The notes under the pieces: model-generated | Seen by the model: only the letters and a program-made list of their open reading frames with translations | The model's database searches: none | Told to the model about the DNA's origin: nothing | Translations under genes and position numbers: made by a program | In this document: positions 55,900 to 64,000 of the stretch, piece by piece | Layout of the letters: each line of letters starts with the position of its first letter | How positions within the stretch are numbered: position 1 is the stretch's first letter | Assembly (NCBI RefSeq): GCF_019703515.2 | Contig: NC_059388.1 | Coordinates: forward strand, 4,615,979-4,679,978 | Length of the DNA stretch: 64,000 nt | Direction of reading: 5' to 3' | Origin: Myxocyprinus asiaticus | Taxonomy: Eukaryota > Chordata > Actinopteri > Cypriniformes > Catostomidae

Positions 55900-56850
55900 C
55901 TTGTTTGTGAGGCGCGCTGTCATCAAGACTGAGTCCAACTCCAAACTGAGAAAAGAGATGCTCTAAACCGGGCAGAGCTTGCTCTTTTCCCAGTTGACCT
56001 GAAGCCCCAGTCGGCTGAGGTGCCAGAGCATGAGGTCCTTGTGAACGAACAGCAACGCTCGAGAGTAAGCTAGGATTAGCCAGTCATCGAGAGTTGAGGA
56101 TGCGGATGCCCACTTCCCTTAGCGGGGCAAGGGCTGCCTCTGCGACCTTCGTGAAGACATGAGGGGACAAGGACAGGCTGAAGGGGAGGACCTTGTACTG
56201 GTACACCTGGCCTTTGAAGACAAACCACAGGAAGGGTCTGTGTTGAGGTAAGACCAAGACGTGGTAGTACGCATCCTTCAGGTCTACCGGCGTGACCCAA
56301 TCTTGATGCCGGATGCTCATTAAAGTGCGTTTTTGCATCAGCATCTTGGACGGGAGTCCAACCCACTGCCTTTCTTTGGTACGATGAAGTAAGGGCTGTA
56401 GAACCCTTTCTTCATCTCGGCTGGAGGGACAGGCTCTATCGCGCCCTTGCGCAGAAGGGTAGCGATCTCCGCACGCAAGGTAGCGGCATTCTCGCCCTTC
56501 ACCGAGGTGAAGCAGATGCTGCTGAACCTGGGCAGGCACCTGATAAACTGAATCGCGTAGCCGAGTCGGACAGTCTGGGTCAGCCATCGCGATGGGTTAG
56601 AAAGCGCGAGCCATGCGCCCAAACTCCAGGCGAGGGGGACCAAGGAAATGATCACGTCGGACATACCGGCAGGTGGGGCCTCGCGGCGGGGCAGAGCTCG
56701 AGGTGCCACATCGAGGGGACTCGAGCCCCATGGCCGTGCTGAGTCCAGGGACATCGAAGCACTTACCTGGCTCCTGCCGCCCACCATAAGATTGGCTGAG
56801 GAGGAGGGGGGAGGAGGAATCTCATCCCCGTAGTCCACTGGAACCAATCC
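55900..56850 (-). pseudogene. Reverse transcriptase of DIRS element
   Basis: The RT core reads through several frames: KGAIEPVPPAEMKKGFYSPY (near 56400), then WVTPVDLKDAYYHVLVLPQH with the catalytic Asp, FVFKGQVYQYKVLPFSLSLS, and LDDWLILA at about 56065-56090, the DIRS version of YxDD. The thumb region continues to 55630 (FQRLLGRMSSSVAATLLGL). Frameshifts near 56350 and 56080 and a stop near 55964 interrupt it. Confidence 0.9.
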
Positions 56851-56877
56851 CGTGTGGGCATGTTTGTGCCACAGCTG

Positions 56878-57730
56878 TCAGGGATGACGTAAACCTACAG
56901 GCCCTGGACGGGAGCTTTGGGCCTTATCCACCTGGGGGATCACCGAATACCCCCTGTCCAATCCATCATTGAGGGTAGTGAGAGCGGGGGAGCTGAAAGA
57001 CCGGGACCGGGCAGTAAAAGGTGCCTCCCACGATCTCGTCAGCTCCTCATGCACTTCTGGGAAGAAAGGAACGTGGGTGGGGCATGGCTGTGGGCGGCGC
57101 CCCGAGCCCAGAAACCAATCGTCGAGCCGCGAGGGTTCAGGGGAGAGTGGAGGGTTCCACTCTAGCCTGACGCTCGTGGCCGCCTGGGAAAGCATGTCTG
57201 TCATTTCTGCGTCAGCGTGAGACTGGGCGACCGTTCCCAAAGGAGGAAGCCCAGCCGAAGCCTCTGTGTCAGACTGGACAAGCTCGCTATCCGATGCTGC
57301 GCTCGATAACTCATCGTCTTCCCGAGCTCCAAAGGAGAAGTCGAACTCACGCTGAGACGAGCTGGCGGTCTTGTGCGAGAGCCCGATCGGGGCAAGTGAG
57401 CGTTCTGGGGAATGGGAGGTCTGTGGGGGGGATACCCGGCGGAGGTGGTCCCATTGATGTCCCCAAATCGCCCTCAGTGATAACCGACACGGCCTCAAAC
57501 CCGTAGGTAGAAGGACTGGTGCAGGGAGCCGCTGGGGTGGCTTGCTTTCTTATGAAAGCAAGCTGCAACCGCAACGTTGCCATGGTCATGTTCTCGCAAT
57601 GAAGACATAACTCATCCACGAATGATGTCTCCGTGTGTGCAGTGCCTAGACACGTAAGACAGCGATCATGGCCGTCAGAAGCAGAGAGATAACGACCGCA
57701 ACCAGGAATAACACACAAACGGAAAGGCAT
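56878..57730 (-). pseudogene. gag: gag of DIRS element, one frameshift
   Basis: It starts MPFRLCVIPGCGRYLSASDG at 57730 with a Cys/His cluster (CGRYL, HDRCLTCLGTAH, LCLHCENM) that suggests zinc binding. The frame shifts in a C run near 57427 and continues as an acidic, Ser/Pro-rich protein (FDFSFGAREDDELSSAASDS, FFPEVHEELTRSWEAPFTAR) that ends at 56878. Function in particle assembly is assumed from position. Confidence 0.85.
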
Positions 57731-57971
57731 CTTTAAAAAGAAAAGAAGTTCTGTGTGTGCTGCTCTTTTTTTGAATGAAAATATACTCTTTTAGAATATA
57801 CTCTCTTATTTTCGCACTGCCGAAGCACCCAGGGGCGTTCTCTGAACTCCATGGGTGCAGAGGGGGAGAAGCCGCTGAAATGCACCGTAAATCCAGCAGT
57901 TTTGAGGTGCATCTTTGGAGGGAATTGAATTCAGTGCACTGAATACAACCGCTTGGCTTTGAAGAGAAAAT

Positions 57972-58151
57972 CTGAATGAGTGGTTGCATACCAGCTCCTT
58001 TTATACCCGTATGTCCGGGGGAGTGGCATGCAAATTCCACTCTGCAATTCTCATTGGCCTTTTTTCAAAAAGAGGTGTTTGGGGCTCCCAACAGTGACCC
58101 CTAGTGTCACTACATCGACACAACGTCAAGTGAGTGACAGATAGGGAACAG
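57972..58151 (-). repeat. DIRS inverted terminal repeat, 5' end of element
   Basis: Complement of 53031-53213. The TATA-like box reads outward-in toward gag (TATAAAAGGAGC on the minus strand near 58000), so it is the probable promoter for the minus-strand genes. Confidence 0.92.
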
Positions 58152-58746
58152 GTCTTTAGTGTGCGAGCAAATGTGAGTGAAAATTACCGCATGTGAATAT
58201 GGAAAATTATTTGGCTGCACCGGATGTCTGACGCCTGTCATCAAAGCTTATGAACTTACACCATCAGAATCAAAACTCCCTATGCATCTAACCTTAAATA
58301 CAAATTATATTTTAACCTGCGAGAAACAAAAAACAGACAAAATAAAAATCGTGGACGACTGACATGTGCAAGCCTGGTAAAACAATGAAATATACATTTT
58401 ACTTGCTATCACTAAGCTACTTCACTTAGACGTGTGCTGGGCTGGCGAAAAAAGATACGGGTGTGACGCACGATGCATGAGCAGATGCATTTTTTTTTAA
58501 CTACAAATGATAGGGTCATTTCATTGCATATTTATCTGACCTTTATGACAACCATTTTTATATTTCTACACTAGAGGGCACACAAAATAATTTTTGCCAG
58601 TGTGAAATACATGAACTGGGTTTGAAAGTTATTTTAGACTGTGTTGAAATTAAAAGAATGGTAAGTCTCAGAATTGTATTCGCATACGTCCATTGTCACC
58701 TCACGTACCCTCAGGGGTACGCATATTCCAGTTTGGGAAACACTGC
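58152..58746. mobile_element. Unclassified DNA with a hAT-like right end
   Basis: It ends CCAGTTTGGGAAACACTGCC, the complement of a hAT-style end (CAGTGTTTCCCAAACTGG), preceded by a small palindrome GTACCCTCAGGGGTAC. A matching left end was not found near 52690. 58177-58362 is an unassigned 61-codon frame. Confidence 0.45.
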
Positions 58747-59880
58747 CTTAGAGGATTCCCTGCAGGGGATTTGCCTCTGGAGTAGACGTGAGACATGACC
58801 CTTAGGCATGCCTTTGACCAAGTGAAAATGATCTCCTCCAGCCAGACATTGCACTCGCATATCCGTAGTTTTCTGTATTTTAATTATCAAGGATCGGTTG
58901 AAGATACAACCCAATTGTAAGTACCGAAGGGCTGTCAGGAAATGTTATTCCAGACGGCTCATTATAATCCGATGGCGGGTCACTTAGAGCAGGAAATAAC
59001 ACTGAACCATCTAATGGCCCATTTCTACTGGCTGGGCATTCGCAGGGATGTTCGCAGTTGACGTGCAGCATGCCATGAATATCAACTGGTGAATCCGCCG
59101 GCTACCCCAAAAGTGCCATTGCGCCCCCTTCTGTTAATCGAGGTCCCATTCGAAAGAATTGGTATGGACCTCGTCTGACCATTAGAGCAGACAGCACGTG
59201 GGCATCGTGTTGTGTTGGTTCTGGTGGACTATGCAATGTGAAATCCAGAAGCAATGCTTCTGCGCAACATTTCAGCGCGAAGTGTTGCGGAGGCACTCTT
59301 CAGTATAATCTCCCAAGTGGGGATTCCAAAGAAATCCTCACTGATCAGGGCACTACATTTATGTCACGTACACTATGCAAACTGTACAAATTATTGGGGA
59401 TAAAATCGATTCGGACCAGTGTTTACCACCCCCAAATGGATGGCTTGGTTGAACGATTTAATCAGACCCTGAAGAATATGATTTGTACATTTGTGCACGA
59501 GGACGTTTGAAATTGGGACAAGTGACTCGAGCCCCTATTATTTGCAGTTCGAGAGGTGCCGTAAGCCTCCACGGGGTTTTCACCATTTGAATTACTGTAT
59601 GGGCGTCGACCACGCAGTGTGCTCAACATCTTATGGGAAAATTGGGAGGGACCTTCAAACAGCAAAAACGAATACATTCTTGACCTGAGAGTAAACCTCC
59701 ACACACTGGGGCAATTAACACAGGAGAATTTTCTCCAGGCTCAAGAACGTCAAAGCCGGCTGTATAATAGGGGTACTGGGCTACGGGAATTTACACCGGG
59801 AGATAAAGTCTTTGTATTGCTCCCCACATCGAGCTCTAACTTACTCGCCAATTGGCAAGGACCCTTTGAGATCACACGGT
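58747..59880 (+). pseudogene. Integrase of second Gmr1-like element
   Basis: The zinc-binding region is near 58940-59070 (AHYNPMAGHLEQEITLNHLM, then ACHEYQLVNPP where one of the two Cys reads as Tyr). The first catalytic Asp is in IGMDLV followed by a TGA at 59177. The second Asp (ILTDQGTTFMSRTLCKLYKL) and the Glu (GLVERFNQTLKNM) lie in 59238-59510. The C-terminal part (QERQSRLYNRGTGLREFTPG, LLPTSSSNLLANWQGPFEIT) ends at 59882. It retains the region deleted from the 7-kb copy but has several stops and frameshifts. Confidence 0.87.
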
Positions 59881-60139
59881 GAGTTGGGGAAATCCATTAT
59901 GAGGTGAAATGAACGGATAGAGGCGGAGCATGTCAGATTTACCACCGCAACCTCCTAAAACCATGGAGAGAGGCGGTCCCCATGACTTTGGCAATGGTGG
60001 TTCCGGAGAGGGAGGAGCTCGGAGGTGAATTTAAAAGCCACAGATCGAGTCACCCCAGTCACCTGTGGAGACCACCCCTCACCATCCCAAGTCACGGAGG
60101 TTGCCAAGTTGCAAGGAGAATTCTCTGATGTGTTTTCAC

Positions 60140-60807
60140 ATCTTCCCAGTCATACAAATCTCATAGAGCACCATATCGAAATGACCCCGGGTTAGTGGTA
60201 CGTAGTCGTCCCTACCAATTACCCGAGCACAACAAAGAAGTGGTTCGGGAAGAATTAAAGGCCATGCTGGATATGGGGTAATAGAACAATCCCACAGTGA
60301 CTGGGCCAGCCCGGTGGTTCTAGTTCCCATGAGCAACGGTTCGGTCTGTTTCTGTGTGGAGTATAGAAAAGTCAATGTGGTGTCTAAGTTTGATGCATAC
60401 CCGATGCCTCCGATTGATGAGCTGCTTGATCAGTTAGGCGCGGCACACTTTTATTCAATGCTGGATTTGACAAAGGGATATTGGCAGATCCCCTTAACTC
60501 CGATACTGAAAAGATGGCATTTTCCACACCGTTCGGATTACACCAATTTGTGATGCTTCTGTTCAGTTTGTTTGAGGCCCCGGCTAAGTTTCAGCAGCTC
60601 ATGGACAGAATCCTCAGACCGCACGCTGCTTACGCTGCAGGCTATCTAGATGACATCATTTTCAGTAATGATAGGCAGCAGCATCTGTGGCATCTGAGGG
60701 CTGTCCTGAGATCGTTGAGATGGGTGGGACTCACAGCAAACCCAAAGAAGTGTGCAACTGGGTGGGTGGAAGTACGGTATCTGGGCTTCCACTTGGGACA
60801 TGGGTAG
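60140..60807 (+). pseudogene. Reverse transcriptase of second Gmr1-like element
   Basis: MVLVPMSNGSVCFCVEYRKV at 60314, FYSMLDLTKGYWQIPLTP, then a frameshift near 60500 to KMAFSTPFGLHQFVMLLFSL, FQQLMDRILRPHAAYAAGYL and the catalytic YLDD at about 60642. It ends VRYLGFHLGHG then a TAG at 60805. One palm residue position reads VEYRKV where the other copy has VDYRKV. Upstream part from 60140 is shifted. Confidence 0.9.
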
Positions 60808-60859
60808 ATGTGGCCCCAAATTGATAAGGCCACAGCGATTGCAGGCTGCCCGAGACCTA

Positions 60860-61262
60860 AGACCAAAAAGGAGGTGAGACAGTTCCTGGGGCTGGCTGGC
60901 TATTATCGTTGGTTTGTGCCTAACTATTCGACCATCGACCGCTGACTGATCTGACTAAAAAGGGGGCACCAGATCCGGTCCAGAGGACAGAGCCGTGTCA
61001 GCAGTCATTCATGCGGGTGAAGGCTGCACTTTGTGGCAGGCCATTATTGTACTCTCCTGACTTCACTCTCCCCTTTATCTTGCAGACAGATGCATCGGAC
61101 GGGGTGTGGGAGCAGTACTGTCCCAGATAAGGAGGGGGAGGAGCGTCCTGTGCTGTACATTAGTTGTAAGCTCTCACTGAGGGAGACTAAGTACAACACA
61201 GTTGAGAAGGAATGTTTGGCCATCAAGTGGGCGGACCTCACACTCTGGTGTGTGTGGGGGGG
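60860..61262 (+). pseudogene. RNase H of second Gmr1-like element, C-terminus missing
   Basis: VRQFLGLAGYYRWFVPNYS at 60872, TDASDG near 61086, then VLYISCKLSLRETKYNTVEK and ECLAIKWADLTLW. The frame enters a G run (GTGTGTGGGGGGGGGGG, 61248-61266) and the last third of the domain is absent. Confidence 0.87.
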
Positions 61263-61321
61263 GGGGTGAGTAAGTGACAGGCCAGATGGATCCCCGGCCT
61301 GATGGCTCCCCGATGGAGGTA

Positions 61322-61640
61322 TGTGGTGATGTGGGCATGGTAGAGTGACGTCTGTGGAGAGCGAGGCCAGGAGAGGAAGAGCGGTAAGGATTGACATCTG
61401 TGGGAAATTATCTCTAACAGCTGTTTTGTGTTGCATTGAGAGCTGGAGAGGGATAAAAGGGCAATCCAGACTGCCGGAGGGGAGCGGGAGAGACTCACAA
61501 AGATGTGTGTGTCTGTCTATGCAGTATATGCTGAAAAACATAATTTTGTGTGTTACACGGAAAAGTGTGTAGAAATAAAGATGTGGATTGTTTATCCTGC
61601 TCCCGCTTCCTCCTTCACAAAGAGAGCAAGACACTTGTCA
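61322..61640 (+). repeat. 3' LTR of second Gmr1-like element
   Basis: It starts TGTGGTGATGTGGG and ends CTTGTCACA, with a polyadenylation signal AATAAAGATG near 61573. It is slightly longer than the 5' LTR. Confidence 0.88.
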
Positions 61641-61645
61641 CAATA

Positions 61646-62230
61646 AAATAATCACAATTTGAATAACAGTTGTTTTTCATGCTGCTAAGAGGAACAATGT
61701 GAAGTTGACCGTTTAGTCACTGTCTTGATTTACTGATGCATAGAACACCAATTAACTAATTCATGAACACAATTCTCAGCTTATTTGGGATGTGTAGCTA
61801 CATAAATAATACAGCATGCAATACATTTATATTAAACAATATTATTAATAGTCATTACACTATCAATAGTAATAATCTTCAATTATGATTTTAGTCATAA
61901 TTGCGCATCCCTACTCCCATCAACAACTCATAAGAATATTGGGCACTCCCGCTTACAACTCACGCAACGTAACAAGTTTATTGGGTCCCGTGGCTACCGT
62001 GAGTACAGTCATGGCCTCTACACAGCAGTTATAACCATAGATCATAAATTATTGCTTTGTGTTGTTAGACCATAGTTCTTGCACTTACATCCATATGATG
62101 AGCGAAACAGTGCTTGTTGAAGCATGCAAGATGACAGTTCAGAAGTACTTGCAAATTCTCAATAATGGTGAAGATGTCACGCCCACTAGTGGTTGAAATA
62201 ATTATCACATTTACTGCACTGGTAATAAAT
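61646..62230. other. Non-coding AT-rich stretch
   Basis: No supported feature. Confidence 0.5.
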
Positions 62231-62234
62231 ACAC

Positions 62235-62395
62235 TGCGGTCTTGACTAAGACCATAAGCCGAGACCCAGATCCAGACCAAGACAATGAGTAATGAGACCC
62301 AGACCCAGACCAAAACACTGAGTAACGAGACCCAGATCCAGACCAAGACTGCCTATATATGTCTTGAGACCAAGACCACAAGATCAAGACTCCAA
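62235..62395 (+). repeat. GACCCAGACC minisatellite, second field
   Basis: Units such as CGAGACCCAGATCCAGACCA, related to 50395-50625. Confidence 0.85.
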
Positions 62396-62399
62396 CACT

Positions 62400-62890
62400 G
62401 ATTGTTGCTAAGGAGTTCTAGGTGTTTGCTAGGGTGCTCCTATGTGTTTCTAGGGTTCTCAGGGTGGTTGTTAGGGCATTGCAATGCGGTTCCTTTGGTA
62501 CTCACAGTGGTTACTAGGATGTTGTTAGGGTGTTCTAGGTGGTTGCTAGGATGATGCTAGGGTGTTCTGAGTGGTTATTAGGGTGTTGCTGTGCAGTTGC
62601 TATGGTATTCTGAGTGGTTCCTTTGGTGTTGCTAAGGTGTTCTGGGTGGTTATTAGGATGTTGCTATGTGTTTTGTGTAGTTGTTATGGCATTGTTATAT
62701 GGTTGCTATGTTATTCTGAGTGGTTGCTAGGGTGTTCTGGGTGGTTTCTAGGATGTTGCTAGGGTTTTCTGAATAATTGCAACGGTGCTAATATGTGTCT
62801 TCTAGGAAGTTTCTAGGGTGTTACCTTGCGGTTGCTATGGTTTTCTGAGGGGTTACTAGGGTGTTGCTAGGGTGTTCTGGGTGGTCGATT
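62400..62890 (+). repeat. GTTGCTAGG minisatellite, second field
   Basis: Repeated variants of GGTTGCTAGGGTGTTCTGGG, as at 48.2-50.4 kb and in the same orientation. The 63-codon frame at 62571 is repeat-derived. Confidence 0.88.
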
Positions 62891-64000
62891 ACTGGATCAA
62901 GTCAAAATATTCCACCCTCAAGTCTCTATGATATTCTGGTCTCTTGATATATCTCGGGTCCCTCATTTTATGTAAGTCTACAGGGGTCTATGAAGTTCTA
63001 AATAACAGGTCTGGTTACTTAGAAAAGTAATAGCACAACTCTCCTCAACAAGCCACATGATTTTGGAGTATCATTCATGTCTAGAGCACAAATGGTTTGT
63101 GGGACGGCTACATGCTGAAGTTTAGTACTTTTTCAAATTCATCACCCTAAGTATGAGTAATAGTAATAGTGATGCTTTCTAGAGAAAGCTAGCAATGAAA
63201 ATAAATTGTGAGAGATTTGTTCAGAGAATGCTGTTAGACTTTGACCAGGGCTTTAATTAGATTACGGACTTTTGAGTGTAGTTCACGCTTGCCTGTTTCT
63301 CATTATAGTAGAAGAACAACATCATTAAAACACAGACATCATGAATCATTCTCTTCTGCCCTGTCACGGAGTCACCGACTGATAAAGACAGAAGGAAAAA
63401 AAGAGCCAGAGCCAGAGGACAAAACAAATATTGATGGATCTTCAAATCACAGGGTTACATGGGTTTCCAAAGAGCTGAATGGATCAATGTACTATTGCAA
63501 TGGCAGATGCAGTCACTCACTTACAGATGGCAAAATCTGCAATGTACACAATTCCTATAGAAAAAATGTATAACTTGGATTATACAGTAAATATGTAAAG
63601 GATAATGTACCCTAAGCCTCTGCTTTATTTTGCGATTATGACAGGCTGACTGTACTTATCTGACTTATTATATTGATTTAACTTATATATATTTTACTTA
63701 AACTGCAGAGAGACAGAACATAAGCTATATAATGTTGAGAGTGACCAATCAGAAGCAAATATTCCAGTCGTGAAATAAGCTTAATATTTACAATTATTTT
63801 GGTTTTAAAATGATATATACTGTATAATTATTGCAATAATTATGCATTATATATGGACTAGTTCTTTCAATTAGTAAACCTACCACTTAGACTTTGGTAA
63901 ATGTTTAATGTTACTTGAACTGGAGATATTTTAGTGCATTTCTATCTTAATACTGTGGAGGACTTTGTTTGGAAAATGACAATAAAGCATTATATTGTTA
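62891..64000. other. Non-coding; one unassigned 110-codon frame
   Basis: 63241-63573 is open on the plus strand (LKHRHHESFSSALSRSHRLI, VTWVSKELNGSMYYCNGRCS) and ends at a stop. It has four Cys in its last third but no recognised domain, no splice or promoter signal. Could be chance or a relic exon. Confidence 0.35.

Larger units (their letters stand above)
53031..58151 (-). mobile_element. DIRS-type tyrosine-recombinase retrotransposon
   Basis: About 5.1 kb on the minus strand: gag, RT, RNase H and tyrosine recombinase between inverted terminal repeats. Inverted ends plus a recombinase instead of an integrase define the DIRS order. As expected, no target duplication is seen. All genes have breaks, but the motifs are well kept, so the copy is fairly young. 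Confidence 0.93.
51721..61640 (+). mobile_element. Second Gmr1-like gypsy element, expanded by nested insertions
   Basis: The LTRs at 51721-52020 and 61322-61640 are homologous and in the same orientation. The flanks ATAAT (51716-51720) and ATAAA (61641-61645) match at four of five positions. The start of gag follows the left LTR, and integrase, RT and RNase H lie at 58.7-61.3 kb in the Gmr1 order. The 6 kb between hold a SINE, unclassified DNA and a DIRS element. That the two LTRs belong to one insertion is inferred. Confidence 0.8.

Overview
The window looks like intergenic or intronic DNA from a teleost fish, most likely a cyprinid or close relative. It is AT-rich and full of microsatellites. 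It carries a typical fish set of mobile elements: Tc1-like transposons, Gmr1-type Ty3/gypsy elements, a DIRS-type tyrosine-recombinase element, a decayed retrovirus, tRNA-derived SINEs and short inverted-repeat elements. I found no convincing single-copy host gene, rRNA, functional tRNA or CRISPR array. Nearly all protein-like reading frames are broken pieces of transposable elements.

Layout. 1-5 kb: a gutted Tc1-like copy, an AT microsatellite and several AT-rich short repeats. 5.2-9.9 kb: a complete LTR-to-LTR Ty3/gypsy element with a 5-bp target duplication (AACAC), inserted in an older interspersed repeat. Its pol order is protease-integrase-RT-RNase H, the unusual Gmr1 order. 12.0-13.7 kb: a tRNA-derived SINE and a nearly full-length Tc1-like element. 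15.4-16.7 kb: a 51-bp minisatellite split by an inverted-repeat element. 17.4-23.3 kb: a solo LTR, an internally deleted gypsy element (duplication ATAGT) and the 3' end of another LTR element with a large hairpin. 24.65 kb: half of a Tc1-like element. 26.3-32.1 kb: a decayed endogenous retrovirus with LTR ends, gag and env remnants. 33-39.5 kb: inverted-repeat elements, microsatellites, a near-perfect 216-bp palindrome, and Tc1 fragments joined to a proline-rich minisatellite. 39.7-41.15 kb: a small gypsy derivative (duplication GTATA) that swallowed a Tc1 derivative. 45.6-47.5 kb: an inverted-repeat transposon made largely of 149-bp tandem units and interrupted by a SINE. 48.2-50.6 kb and 62.2-62.9 kb: degenerate minisatellites, the first split by an LTR element with a GTTGC duplication.

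51.7-61.6 kb is a nest. A second Gmr1-type gypsy element has LTRs at both ends. Between its gag and pol lie a SINE, apparently a hAT-like fragment, and a DIRS element of about 5.1 kb on the minus strand with inverted terminal repeats, gag, RT, RNase H and tyrosine recombinase.

The genes do not form a host pathway. The main value of the window is its record of nested insertion. The target duplications and the boundaries of interrupted repeats let several insertions be ordered. The two Gmr1-type copies have complementary damage: one lacks the integrase's first catalytic Asp and the RT YxDD region; the other keeps both but has stops and a truncated RNase H. I see no clearly novel functional system. 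The best leads are the Gmr1/DIRS nest, the long palindrome, the inverted-repeat transposon built of tandem units, and foreign DNA carried inside a Tc1-derived unit. Boundaries were read by eye and may be off by a few bases.
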